From NCBI RefSeq assembly GCF_024205705.1, contig NZ_CP073115.1, forward strand, positions 992,001-1,056,000: 64,000 nt of DNA, given 5' to 3'. Within the stretch, counting starts at the first letter, position 1. The number at the start of each line of letters is the position of its first letter. The translations under genes and the position numbers were made by a program. The notes beneath the pieces are model-generated. The model saw only the letters and a program-made list of their open reading frames with translations, ran no database searches and was not told where the DNA came from. This stretch comes from Neisseria subflava (GTDB taxonomy: Bacteria > Pseudomonadota > Gammaproteobacteria > Burkholderiales > Neisseriaceae). Of the stretch, positions 1 to 8,191 are shown piece by piece.

Positions 1-474
1 CGCGCCGTATTGGGAAATTTCTTTGGAACACGGACACAAGGAAGTAACCGGAACCATCACTTTCAGGCTGTGGCTGTATGTACCGTTTTTAATTTCGCCG
101 GTCAGGGTAACATCATAGTCGAGCAGCGATTGGATGCCGGAGACCGGCGCGCTTTTCTTGCGGAAAAACGGGAAGGAAACGCTGATTTTGCCGGAATGCG
201 AATCCAGCAGGGCAACCATGTCGGCAGTCAGCTTGTGCAGCGTATCGAAATCCAAAGCATCGGTTTGTTTTTCCATCAGGGCGACAAAGCGCGACATATG
301 CGTGCCTTTTTGGTCAGCAGGCAGGAAAACCGTCATGGTCAGGCGGGCGACGGTGGATTGTTCGCCTTCTTTGCTTTTGAGGGAAATCGGAAAGCGCAGG
401 TCTTTGATGCCGACCTGATTAATCGGCAGGTTGCGTAAATCGCGGCTGGATTGCACGTCTGCAATGGCGTTCAT
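1..474 (-). CDS. folE2: GTP cyclohydrolase FolE2 (type IB), C-terminus cut by window edge
   Basis: Converts GTP to dihydroneopterin triphosphate, the first step of folate synthesis; the IB family works with metals other than zinc. The visible 158 residues start at ATG (474-472) and end at the window edge in CPCSKEISQYG. The second Cys of that motif is residue 149, the position known as a metal ligand in the gonococcal enzyme. The rest of the family domain, including the later His and Glu ligands, lies outside the window. The gene is transcribed away from the PLP-enzyme gene at 652, so a divergent promoter must lie in 475-651. The family call is secure; the missing end cannot be judged. Confidence 0.93.
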   Translation of the reverse strand, partial: MNAIADVQSSRDLRNLPINQVGIKDLRFPISLKSKEGEQSTVARLTMTVFLPADQKGTHMSRFVALMEKQTDALDFDTLHKLTADMVALLDSHSGKISVSFPFFRKKSAPVSGIQSLLDYDVTLTGEIKNGTYSHSLKVMVPVTSLCPCSKEISQYGA

Positions 475-651
475 GCGTGGTATGTCCTTCATGATAGGAT
501 TGTTGAGATGCGTGTAGGGGAATCGGCTCGTGTCGGCCGATTTGCAAATGCGAGATTATATCACTTGCTTTATCCGCCTGCATTGATTGTTTCTATTTTT
601 CAGATAGTGATAAAATCTTCGATTATTCACATCTACATAGGCAGAGACCAA

Positions 652-1809
652 ATGAAATTCGCCACGAAAGCCATCCATTCCAGCTACGATTGCGACGAAC
701 ACAACCGCGCGCTGATGCCGCCGATTTATCAAAACAGTATGTTTGCGCTGCACGAAATCGGCGAGCAGGTTCCTTACCGCTATTCGCGCCTGAGCAACCC
801 GACCCGCCAAGTCTTGGAAGATACCGTTGCCGATTTGGAGCACGGTGCGGCCGGTTTTGCGTTTTCCAGCGGTATGGCGGGGATTGATGCCGTGTGGCGC
901 ACATTCTTGCAACCTGGCGATACCATTGTTGCCGTCGCCGATATTTACGGCGGCGCTTATGATTTATTGGTTGATGTTTATCAAAAATGGGGGGTGAACG
1001 TTGTTTTTGCCGATTTGAGCAATCCCGACAATTTGGACGAGCTGCTCAAAGCGCACAATGTCAAACTGGTTTGGCTGGAAACGCCGTCCAATCCGCTTTT
1101 GCGCTTGGTAGACATCAAAGCGCTTGCCGAAAAAGCCAAAGCGGCCGGTGCGCTGGTCGGCATCGACAACACCTTTGCCACGCCGTATCTGCAACAGCCG
1201 TTGGATATGGGTTGCGATTTTGTGTTCCATTCTGCTACCAAATATTTGTGCGGCCATTCCGACGTATTGATGGGCATTGTTGTAGCCAAAACCAAAGAGC
1301 TGGCACAGCCTTTGCACGACATGATGGTGCATACAGGCGCGATTGCAGGTCCGATGGACTGCTGGCTGGTGTTGCGCGGCATCAAAACGCTGGCTCTGCG
1401 TATGAACGCCCATTGCCAAAACGCACTCGAAATCGCGCGCCGTTTGGAAGCTCATCCTGCCATTGAAAAAGTGTTCTATCCCGGCCTGCCGTCGCACGAA
1501 CATTACGAACTTGCCCAAGCACAAATGCCCAAAGGCATTGGCGGCGTGGTTACGGTTTATCTCAAAAACGACACGCGTGAAGCGGCAAACAGCGTGATTA
1601 AAAACATGAAACTGGTCAAAATGGCTTCCAGCCTCGGCGGCGTGGAAAGTTTGGTCAACCATTGCTATTCCCAATCCCACAGCGGCGTGCCGCATGATGT
1701 GAAAATGGAAATGGGCATCAAAGTCGGCCTGCTGCGTTTCTCTGTCGGTATTGAAGATGTGGACGATATTTGGAACGATATTTCCAAAGCATTGGATACG
1801 ACTTTGTAA
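652..1809 (+). CDS. Cys/Met metabolism PLP-dependent enzyme (cystathionine gamma-synthase/lyase type)
   Basis: A 385-residue fold-type I PLP enzyme of the MetB/MetC/MGL family, which makes or breaks C-S bonds during methionine and cysteine metabolism. The sequence shows YSRLSNPT (about 44-51, phosphate-binding Tyr and Arg), a GMAGIDA turn near 74 and HSATKYLCGH, where Lys197 should carry the PLP Schiff base. The ATG at 652 is chosen over an upstream in-frame extension to 451 because homology begins at MKFATKAIHS and a purine-rich stretch precedes it. Which of synthase, beta-lyase or gamma-lyase it is cannot be settled from motifs alone; metB is a common annotation. It ends at an inverted uptake-sequence terminator. 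Confidence 0.85.
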   Translation: MKFATKAIHSSYDCDEHNRALMPPIYQNSMFALHEIGEQVPYRYSRLSNPTRQVLEDTVADLEHGAAGFAFSSGMAGIDAVWRTFLQPGDTIVAVADIYGGAYDLLVDVYQKWGVNVVFADLSNPDNLDELLKAHNVKLVWLETPSNPLLRLVDIKALAEKAKAAGALVGIDNTFATPYLQQPLDMGCDFVFHSATKYLCGHSDVLMGIVVAKTKELAQPLHDMMVHTGAIAGPMDCWLVLRGIKTLALRMNAHCQNALEIARRLEAHPAIEKVFYPGLPSHEHYELAQAQMPKGIGGVVTVYLKNDTREAANSVIKNMKLVKMASSLGGVESLVNHCYSQSHSGVPHDVKMEMGIKVGLLRFSVGIEDVDDIWNDISKALDTTL

Positions 1810-1818
1810 ATAAGGCTT

Positions 1819-1858
1819 AAAGGCCGTCTGAAGGTGGATAGTTTTTCAGACGGCCTTT
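1819..1858 (+). terminator. Inverted uptake-sequence (DUS) terminator
   Basis: AAAGGCCGTCTGAA and its reverse complement TTCAGACGGCCTTT are separated by 12 nt, directly after the PLP-enzyme stop codon. The stem is 14 bp and ends in a T-run. Confidence 0.8.
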
Positions 1859-1879
1859 AGCAATAAATTAGGAATGGAT

Positions 1880-2323
1880 ATGAAAACATTATTCGGTGCA
1901 TTGATGAGTATGGTAGTTTTGGCAGCTTGTACATCTCCTTCAGCGTCTCAGGCTGAACAAACCTCTAAAGCGCAGGTACAAACTCAGCAAACGGCTCAGC
2001 CTACTTTAGCCGCCAAATGGCGTGTTGTCGCTTTCAATAAATTCACCGAAAAAGATTTAGCCGGTACTGATGCCTATCTGGATTTAAGCGAGATGCCTAA
2101 GGCGTATGGCAAGATGGGTTGCAACGGTATGATGTTCCAAGCCAATACGATTGGTTCGGACAAAATTGATTTTGGCCATATTGCGGTAAGCATGATGCTG
2201 TGTGAAGACATGAAGCTGGAAGATGCGTTTTTGCGCAAACAAAGTGTATGGAACTATCGTTTTGACGGTAACGATTTGATTTTGGAACAAAAAGGCATCA
2301 GTATCCGTTTGCGCCGTGAATAA
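1880..2323 (+). CDS. META/HslJ-family lipoprotein
   Basis: A predicted outer-membrane or periplasmic lipoprotein: MKTLFGALMSMVVLAAC gives a short positive N-terminus, a hydrophobic core and the lipobox LAAC with Cys17. After a Gln/Ser/Thr-rich linker the remaining ~100 residues follow the META/HslJ pattern (KWRVV, GKMGCNGM, MMLCEDM, WNYRFDGNDLIL). HslJ-like proteins are linked to heat-shock or novobiocin tolerance in other bacteria; the role here is unknown. An upstream ATG at 1874 is in frame, but AGGA at 1870-1873 abuts it and sits about 6 nt before 1880, so 1880 is preferred. It is flanked by DUS terminators on both sides, so it is probably monocistronic. Confidence 0.8.
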   Translation: MKTLFGALMSMVVLAACTSPSASQAEQTSKAQVQTQQTAQPTLAAKWRVVAFNKFTEKDLAGTDAYLDLSEMPKAYGKMGCNGMMFQANTIGSDKIDFGHIAVSMMLCEDMKLEDAFLRKQSVWNYRFDGNDLILEQKGISIRLRRE

Positions 2324-2327
2324 TCTT

Positions 2328-2365
2328 AAAGGCCGTCTGAAAATAAATATTTCAGACGGCCTTTT
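2328..2365 (+). terminator. Inverted DUS terminator
   Basis: A 14-bp stem of DUS and inverse DUS with a 9-nt AT loop and a TTTT tail, following the HslJ-like gene. Confidence 0.8.
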
Positions 2366-2421
2366 GAATCTTTATAATAAGCCCTATTTGAAACTGATAC
2401 CGAATATCAAGGAAACCTATT

Positions 2422-3201
2422 ATGGCAGCTTCTCCAGAAGCCAAGTTTACCGAAGAAAAAGTCTTGTGGATCAAACACCATACGCCTAAGCTGATGACTT
2501 TTGCCATCAGCCGCCCTGAATCCTACCGTTTTTCGGCAGGGCAGTTTTCGCGGCTCGGGTTTCGCGACGGCGAGGGCTTTATTTGGCGCGCGTATTCTGT
2601 CGTTTCTGCCGAATACGCCGATACGCTTGAGTATTTCGCGGTGTTAATCGAAGGCGGCCCGATGTCGGCGCGTTTTGCTGCAATGAAAGAGGGCGATACC
2701 ATTTTGCTGGATAAAACGGCTACCGGTTTCCTCTTGCCCGAGCGTTTCCCCGACGGCAAAGATTTGGTCATGCTCTGCACGGGTTCCGGCATTGCGCCTT
2801 TCCTCTCCATTATCGAGCAACCTGAAATCTGGCAGCGTTTCGACCGTTTGGTCTTGGCGCATTCCGTCTCTTATGCCGACGAATTGATTTTCAACCAACG
2901 CCTTGCCGATTTGAAAGAGCATCCGCTGATTGAAGAATATTTCCATAAATTCACTTTTGTTCCGGTTACCACGCGTGAGGAAACGGAAGGCGCATTGAGC
3001 GGCAAGCGGATTCCCGAATTGTTGAAGAATGGCGGTTTGGAAGCAAAAATCGGCTTTAAGTTTACCAAGGCCGATACGCGCTTTATGGTTTGCGGCAATC
3101 CGGCAATGGTCAAAGACACTTTCCAAGCCCTGATGGATTTGGGCTATGCCATGCACCGCAACCGCATCCCCGGCGAAATCATGATGGAAAATGGTTTTTA
3201 A
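2422..3201 (+). CDS. fpr: Ferredoxin/flavodoxin-NADP+ reductase
   Basis: A 259-residue FAD enzyme that moves electrons between NADPH and ferredoxin or flavodoxin in the cytoplasm, feeding Fe-S enzymes and oxidative-stress repair. The FAD-binding motif RAYSVVS lies at 56-62, the NADP pyrophosphate loop CTGSGIAPF at 119-127, and the C-terminal NADPH-site region FMVCGNPAMV near 215-225. The length fits bacterial subclass Fpr. The start has a good Shine-Dalgarno (AAGGAAAC) just upstream. BioB in this window is a radical-SAM enzyme of the type that needs such electron supply, although the two genes are not in one operon. Confidence 0.93.
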   Translation: MAASPEAKFTEEKVLWIKHHTPKLMTFAISRPESYRFSAGQFSRLGFRDGEGFIWRAYSVVSAEYADTLEYFAVLIEGGPMSARFAAMKEGDTILLDKTATGFLLPERFPDGKDLVMLCTGSGIAPFLSIIEQPEIWQRFDRLVLAHSVSYADELIFNQRLADLKEHPLIEEYFHKFTFVPVTTREETEGALSGKRIPELLKNGGLEAKIGFKFTKADTRFMVCGNPAMVKDTFQALMDLGYAMHRNRIPGEIMMENGF

Positions 3202-3214
3202 CAGATAAATGGTC

Positions 3215-3244
3215 AAAGGCCGTCTGAACATTTCAGACGGCCTT
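3215..3244 (+). terminator. Inverted DUS terminator
   Basis: DUS and inverse DUS separated by 3 nt, downstream of fpr. The T-tail is weak (CCTTC). Confidence 0.65.
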
Positions 3245-3278
3245 CAATATTAAATATAAACCGAAAAACAGAGAAAAT

Positions 3279-4289
3279 ATGAATATCAAACAATTGATCC
3301 AAGCCTTGCCCAAAGCCGAGCTGCACGTCCATATCGAAGGGACGTTCGAGCCGGAATTGATGTTTGAAATCGCCAAGCGCAACCACATAGCGATTCCTTA
3401 TGAAAATGTCGATGCGGTACGGCAGGCTTATGATTTTCACAATTTGCAGTCGTTTTTGGATATTTATTATGCCGGTGCCGGCGTATTGCTGCACGAAGCG
3501 GATTTTTACGATTTGACCCGCGCGTATCTTGAGCGTTGCCGCGAAGACAATGTCGTGCATACGGAAATATTTTTCGATCCGCAAACCCATACTGCGCGAG
3601 GCGTGGCGTTTGAAACCGTGATTAACGGCATTGTCCGCGCCTGCCGTGAAGCCGGGCAGCAATGGGGTATAAGTACGCGTTTGGTTATGTGTTTCCTGCG
3701 GCATTTGTCGGAAGAAAGCGCATTTGAAACCTTAAATCAGGCTTTGCCTTATAAAGAACACATCATCGGCGTAGGCTTGGATTCGAGCGAGTTGGGGCAT
3801 CCGCCGTCCAAGTTCGAGCGCGTGTTTGCGCAGGCGCGGGCGGAGGGTTTGTTGACGGTAGCGCATGCCGGAGAAGAAGGCCCGCCGGAATATGTTTACG
3901 AGGCTTTGGACTTGCTGCATGTCCGCCGTATTGATCATGGCGTACGGGCAGAAGAAGACGAGGCATTGATGACGCGTTTGATTAAAGAACAAATGCCGTT
4001 GACCGTTTGCCCGTTGAGCAATTTGAAATTACAAGTATTTCCCGAGATGGTAAAACACAATTTGCGCCGTATGTTGCAACGCGGCGTGTTGGTAACCGTC
4101 AATTCCGATGATCCGGCGTATTTCGGCGGCTATATGAACCGAAATTTTGTAGCGCTTGCCGAGGCTTTGGATTTGAGTGCGGAAGAAATCAAAACCTTGT
4201 GCGCCAATTCGTTCCGCGCTTCGTTTTTGAGCGAGGCGGAAAAGGAAGAATGGATACGGAAGATTGAAGGTTTTGATGTTGAATCATGA
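3279..4289 (+). CDS. Adenine deaminase (adenosine-deaminase-like family)
   Basis: A 336-residue TIM-barrel deaminase. Metal ligands appear as HVH (His16, His18), HAGEE (His196, Glu199) and NSDDP (Asp277/278). The segment GLDSSELGHPPSKF (167-179) and the SNLKLQVF stretch match the bacterial adenine deaminase branch (as in Pseudomonas PA0148) rather than true adenosine deaminase, so the likely reaction is adenine to hypoxanthine plus ammonia in purine salvage. Substrate choice rests on family pattern only. It converges on bioB across a shared DUS terminator. Confidence 0.85.
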   Translation: MNIKQLIQALPKAELHVHIEGTFEPELMFEIAKRNHIAIPYENVDAVRQAYDFHNLQSFLDIYYAGAGVLLHEADFYDLTRAYLERCREDNVVHTEIFFDPQTHTARGVAFETVINGIVRACREAGQQWGISTRLVMCFLRHLSEESAFETLNQALPYKEHIIGVGLDSSELGHPPSKFERVFAQARAEGLLTVAHAGEEGPPEYVYEALDLLHVRRIDHGVRAEEDEALMTRLIKEQMPLTVCPLSNLKLQVFPEMVKHNLRRMLQRGVLVTVNSDDPAYFGGYMNRNFVALAEALDLSAEEIKTLCANSFRASFLSEAEKEEWIRKIEGFDVES

Positions 4290-4290
4290 T

Positions 4291-4325
4291 AAAAGGCCGT
4301 CTGAAAAAGTTTCAGACGGCCTTTT
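4291..4325. terminator. Bidirectional DUS terminator between the deaminase gene and bioB
   Basis: AAAAGGCCGTCTGAA and its inverse with a short loop; A-run and T-run on opposite sides let it serve both converging genes. Confidence 0.8.
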
Positions 4326-4335
4326 ATCATGGCGG

Positions 4336-5388
4336 TTAATAGTCAACTTTGATTTTGGGCGTTTCCTGCGCGGCTTTGTATTCTTCTTCCAATTCAAAGC
4401 GCAGCGGATACAAATTCAATTTTTCCATCAGCAGGCGGTCGCCGTCTTCATCCGGATTGCCCGTAGTCAGCAGCTTGTCGCCATAGAAAATCGAGTTTGC
4501 ACCAGCCATGAAACACATGGCCTGCATGGATTCCGGCATATTGCTGCGGCCTGCGGAGAGGCGGACGTAACTGTGCGGCATGGTAATGCGTGCGACGGCG
4601 ATGGTACGGACAAATTCCGTCCAGTCCAAATCTTCGGCATCGGCCAGCGGCGTGCCTTCCACTTTGACCAACTGGTTAATCGGCACGCTTTCGGGCTGCG
4701 GGTCGAGGTTGGCAAGGCTGGCAATCAGGCCTGCGCGTTCGGCGCGGGTTTCGTTCATGCCGACGATGCCGCCGCAGCAGATTTTCAAACCGGCATTGCG
4801 GACTTTGCCCAAAGTATCCATGCGGTCTTCATGTTTGCGGGTGTGGATGATGTCGTTGTAGCGGTCGGGGTCGGTGTCGAGGTTGTGGTTGTAGTAGTCC
4901 AGACCGGCTTTTTTGAAGTCTTCCGCCATGCCGTCTTCGAGCATGCCGAAGGTGCCGCACACTTCCATGCCCAAGCTTTTCACCGCGCTAATGATTTCGG
5001 AAACGACAGCCACGTCTTTAGGCTTAGGGCCGCGCCATGCCGCGCCCATGCAGAAACGGCTGGCGCCGCGCGATTGGGCAATTTTGGCTTTTTCGACGAT
5101 TTCGTCCACATCCATCATCTGCTCTTTGCCCAGATTGGTGTTGTGGTGTGCCGATTGCGGGCAGTAGGCGCAGTCTTCGGGGCAGCCGCCGGTTTTGATG
5201 GAGAGCAGGGTGGAAAGTTGGATTTCGCGCGGATTGAAGTTTTGGCGGTGGATTTCGGCGGCTTGGAAAACGAGGTCGAGGAAAGGCAGTCCGAATAAAG
5301 CCTCGACATCGCATTTTTTCCAATAACGCGCAGTCGGATGCGGCTTGCGCTCGGTTTGACGGCGCAAGGCTACGGGAGATACGGTCAT
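4336..5388 (-). CDS. bioB: Biotin synthase
   Basis: A radical-SAM enzyme that inserts sulfur into dethiobiotin, the last step of biotin synthesis. The CxxxCxxC cluster motif is CPEDCAYC (Cys69, 73, 76). The family blocks FCMGAAWRGP, GLDYYNHNLDTDP and SAGRSNM are all present. The protein is 350 residues. ATG at 5388 is chosen over a longer frame to 5505 because the family begins here and AAAGAA precedes it. No other bio gene is adjacent, so the pathway is scattered in this genome. Confidence 0.95.
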   Translation of the reverse strand: MTVSPVALRRQTERKPHPTARYWKKCDVEALFGLPFLDLVFQAAEIHRQNFNPREIQLSTLLSIKTGGCPEDCAYCPQSAHHNTNLGKEQMMDVDEIVEKAKIAQSRGASRFCMGAAWRGPKPKDVAVVSEIISAVKSLGMEVCGTFGMLEDGMAEDFKKAGLDYYNHNLDTDPDRYNDIIHTRKHEDRMDTLGKVRNAGLKICCGGIVGMNETRAERAGLIASLANLDPQPESVPINQLVKVEGTPLADAEDLDWTEFVRTIAVARITMPHSYVRLSAGRSNMPESMQAMCFMAGANSIFYGDKLLTTGNPDEDGDRLLMEKLNLYPLRFELEEEYKAAQETPKIKVDY

Positions 5389-5570
5389 AATGTGTTCTTT
5401 CGTGTTTACAGCGGCGCAGTGTCGCTGACGGCTTGACTGCCGGCGCAATGACGGCAGCAGCAGGTTTGAAATCAATATAAAAGGCCGTCTGAAACGGCGC
5501 AGCAAGTGTAACGCTTTTGATAATGTAGGGCAAATGTTTCAGACGGCCTGAAATATGGTCTGCCCGGGTT

Positions 5571-5579
5571 TGCTATAAT
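5571..5579 (+). promoter_or_regulatory. Extended -10 promoter of miaA
   Basis: TGC-TATAAT matches an extended -10 element (TGn plus TATAAT), 27 nt before the miaA ATG. No convincing -35 box is visible, which extended -10 promoters can do without. Confidence 0.55.
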
Positions 5580-5605
5580 CGCATTTTTAATTTTTCCGTT
5601 TTCTT

Positions 5606-6547
5606 ATGAACGCGCTCAAAGCCTTCTCCGTACTCGGCCCAACCGCCGGCGGTAAAACCGCGCTGGCCTTAAATATTGCCCAATTTTTGCCGGTGGAAAT
5701 CATCAGTTTGGATTCCGCGCTGGTGTATCGCGGCATGGACATTGGTACGGCCAAGCCGACTGCCGAAGAGCTTGCCGCCGTACCGCATCATTTGATTGAT
5801 ATTATCTCGCCGCTGGAAAGTTACAGCGCGGCGGATTTTGTCGGCGACTGCGTGCGCTTGGTGAACGAAATACATGCGCGCGGTCGCTATCCGCTGATTG
5901 TCGGCGGCACGATGATGTATTTCCACGCGCTGACGGAAGGTTTGAACGATTTACCCGGCGCGGATGCGGCGGTGCGCGCACAGCTTCAGGCGGAAAAGAA
6001 CGAACACGGTCTGGCAGGCCTGTATCGCCGTTTGCAGGAAGTTGATCCGATTACGGCAGGCCGTCTGAAAGCCAATGACAGCCAGCGCATTGAGCGCGCT
6101 TTGGAAGTCTATCTTTTGACCGGCAAGCCTTTGAGCGAACATTTTACAGAGCAGAAACAGGCTGCGCCTTTATTGGATTTATGCACGGTTGCCCTGATTC
6201 CCGAAGACCGCCATTTGTTACACCGCCAAATCGAAAAACGCTTTTTGAGTATGTTGGAACACGGTTTCCTCGATGAAATGCACGCCTTACGCCGTGATTA
6301 TCCTCAGCTGCATGCCGATATGCCGTCTATGCGCTGCGTGGGCTACCGTCAGGCTTGGGATTATCTCGAAGGTGAAACCAATTATGACATCTTTGTCGAA
6401 AAAGGCATTGTCGCCACACGCCAGCTTGCCAAACGCCAGTTGACCTGGTTGCGGAAAATTCCTTTGGCGCACACGCTAGACCCTTACGCAGACAGCGATT
6501 ATGTTCAGACGGCCTTAGCCTTGGCGCGTCGGCATTTTCAGGAATAA
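5606..6547 (+). CDS. miaA: tRNA dimethylallyltransferase
   Basis: Adds the isopentenyl group to A37 of tRNAs that read UNN codons. The P-loop GPTAGGKT is at 11-18, followed by the family blocks LDSALVYRGMDIGTAKP, RYPLIVGGTMMY, RIERALEVY and MRCVGYRQAW. The length of 313 residues is typical. Two uptake sequences lie inside the coding region (near 6058, reading as GRLK, and near 6503, reading as VQTAL). tadA starts 3 nt after the stop, so the two tRNA-modification genes form an operon. Confidence 0.95.
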   Translation: MNALKAFSVLGPTAGGKTALALNIAQFLPVEIISLDSALVYRGMDIGTAKPTAEELAAVPHHLIDIISPLESYSAADFVGDCVRLVNEIHARGRYPLIVGGTMMYFHALTEGLNDLPGADAAVRAQLQAEKNEHGLAGLYRRLQEVDPITAGRLKANDSQRIERALEVYLLTGKPLSEHFTEQKQAAPLLDLCTVALIPEDRHLLHRQIEKRFLSMLEHGFLDEMHALRRDYPQLHADMPSMRCVGYRQAWDYLEGETNYDIFVEKGIVATRQLAKRQLTWLRKIPLAHTLDPYADSDYVQTALALARRHFQE

Positions 6548-6550
6548 TCC

Positions 6551-7273
6551 ATGCTGACCACGCTACCACTTGCGCCTAAGACGTTGGCCGCGCTAAAAAA
6601 ATTGGGTATTCGTACACTGGAAGATTTGCAAAAAATCGGCGCAGTCCGCGCATTTCTATTGCTGAAAGCATCGGGTTTGACCGTAACCAAAAGCACCTTG
6701 TGGCAACTGGATGCGTTGGTTTCAGGTGTGGATGTCCGGCATATTTCCGAGGAGAGAAAGACTGAGCTGGGCGAAGCATTAAAAAACCATCCGCCTGTTG
6801 CCGTTTTCCCTTCGCAAAACGATATGGAAGCCTTTATGCGGCTGGCAATAGAACAGGCCAGACAATCGGCGGCATTGGGCGAAGTGCCCGTTGGCGCGGT
6901 CATCGTATATCAAGGTGAGGCAATCGCAGCGGCACACAATACCTGCATTGGTGACCATAATGTCAGCCACCATGCCGAAATCAACGCGCTTGCTGCCGCC
7001 GGCAAAGCCTTGCAAAACTACCGCTTGGAAGATTGCGATGTGTACATCACCCTAGAACCTTGCACCATGTGCGCCTCTGCCTTGATACAGGCACGGGTCG
7101 GGCGCGTGATTTATGGTGCGGCCGAACCCAAAACCGGTGCGGCAGGCAGCGTGGTTGATTTGTTTGCCGACAAACGTCTGAACAAGCATACCGCAATTTT
7201 GGGCGGCATATTGGCAGAAGAATGCCAAAGCGTATTGCAGGATTTCTTTGCGGCCAAACGGAAGGCTGTCTGA
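6551..7273 (+). CDS. tadA: tRNA adenosine(34) deaminase TadA with N-terminal TfoX-C-like domain
   Basis: Deaminates A34 to inosine in tRNA-Arg(ACG), essential for decoding CGN. The deaminase domain spans about 90-235, with HAE (His141, Glu143, proton shuttle) and PCTMC (Cys171, Cys174, zinc). The first ~75 residues (LAALKKLGIRTLEDLQKIG, RAFLLLKASG) are not part of TadA; they match the C-terminal domain of TfoX-type proteins, a helix-hairpin-helix-like module. At 240 residues the protein is about 80 longer than E. coli TadA. The ATG lies 3 nt after miaA, which supports the long start and the fusion. What the extra domain does is unknown. Confidence 0.9.
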   Translation: MLTTLPLAPKTLAALKKLGIRTLEDLQKIGAVRAFLLLKASGLTVTKSTLWQLDALVSGVDVRHISEERKTELGEALKNHPPVAVFPSQNDMEAFMRLAIEQARQSAALGEVPVGAVIVYQGEAIAAAHNTCIGDHNVSHHAEINALAAAGKALQNYRLEDCDVYITLEPCTMCASALIQARVGRVIYGAAEPKTGAAGSVVDLFADKRLNKHTAILGGILAEECQSVLQDFFAAKRKAV

Positions 7274-7286
7274 ATTTCAGACGGCC
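7264..7286 (+). terminator. Degenerate DUS hairpin after tadA
   Basis: GGCTGTCTGAA (one mismatch to DUS) pairs with TTCAGACGGCC; it overlaps the last codons of tadA and has no T-tail, so it may be a weak terminator. Confidence 0.5.
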
Positions 7287-7326
7287 TGTCAGCAAAAATA
7301 CTTTATTTTAAATTTTTGGATTTCCC

Positions 7327-8142
7327 ATGTCAGTCAATCATTACGAAAATTTCCCAGTCGGCTCCATTGTGCTACCGCGCCGTTTGCGCAAGCCGGTTCA
7401 CGCCGTTTACGCTTTTGCACGGACGGCGGACGATATTGCCGACGAAGGCAATGCCGAAGCAGCCGAACGCTTGCACCAACTGGACGAACTGAAGGCAGAG
7501 TTAGACCGCATTGCACAAGGCGGAAAACCGCAAACGGCTTTGATGCAGCGTTTATATAACGAAGCTATTGTGCCGTTTCAATTGCCGTTGCAGCCGTTTT
7601 ATGATTTGCTGGCGGCGTTTAGTCAGGATGTGGTCAAAACCCGTTATGAAAACTTTGGTGAATTGATTGCCTATTGCCGCTTGTCCGCCAATCCGGTGGG
7701 GCGCATTATGCTGCATTTGTACGGTCAAACCGATGAAGTGAGCATGGCGCAAAGCGACGGCATTTGCACTGCCTTGCAGCTGATTAATTTCTGGCAGGAC
7801 GTGGCGGTGGATTGGCACAAAGGGCGCGTGTACATTCCTCAGGAAGATTTGCAGAAGTTCAAAGTCAGTGAAGAACAGATTGCGGCCGGCAAAGCCGACT
7901 TCGCCTTTCAACGATTGATGGCGCATGAGTGCCAACGTGCCTTTCAAATGCTGAAGGCCGGCTCGCCGTTGGGTAAAACCCTCAAAGGACGAATCGGTTT
8001 TGAGCTGCGCATGATTATTGTCGGCGGCCAGTTGATTTTGCAGAAGTTGGACGGTTGCAAATATGACGTGTTTAACCAGCGGCCGCTGTTGGATAAGAAA
8101 GACTGGATGATTATCATCAAGCGGGCTTTGATGAAGAAATAA
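7327..8142 (+). CDS. Squalene/phytoene synthase family protein (HpnC-like)
   Basis: A 271-residue head-to-head prenyl synthase fold. The first Asp-rich motif is ARTADDIADE (31-40) and the second is NFWQDVAVD (154-162), the diphosphate-Mg ligands of the family. The closest subgroup by pattern is HpnC, which in hopanoid producers hydrolyses presqualene diphosphate. No hpnD, hpnE, squalene cyclase or carotenoid gene lies nearby, so a complete pathway is not shown here. It converges on htpX. Confidence 0.8.
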   Translation: MSVNHYENFPVGSIVLPRRLRKPVHAVYAFARTADDIADEGNAEAAERLHQLDELKAELDRIAQGGKPQTALMQRLYNEAIVPFQLPLQPFYDLLAAFSQDVVKTRYENFGELIAYCRLSANPVGRIMLHLYGQTDEVSMAQSDGICTALQLINFWQDVAVDWHKGRVYIPQEDLQKFKVSEEQIAAGKADFAFQRLMAHECQRAFQMLKAGSPLGKTLKGRIGFELRMIIVGGQLILQKLDGCKYDVFNQRPLLDKKDWMIIIKRALMKK

Positions 8143-8144
8143 AA

Positions 8145-8179
8145 AAAGGCCGTCTGAAATGGATGTTTCAGACGGCCTT
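8145..8179. terminator. Bidirectional DUS terminator between the hpnC-like gene and htpX
   Basis: AAAGGCCGTCTGAA and its inverse with an 8-nt loop between converging stop codons. Confidence 0.75.
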
Positions 8180-8191
8180 GATGTTTTTCGA

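Noticed and set aside
10..438. Rightward open frame overlapping folE2
   Set aside because: It is antisense to a clear FolE2 coding sequence and has no family pattern.
4264..5298. 344-codon rightward frame across bioB
   Set aside because: Its length comes from the GC-rich reverse complement of bioB; the translation is compositionally odd (Phe/His/Val-rich) and matches nothing.
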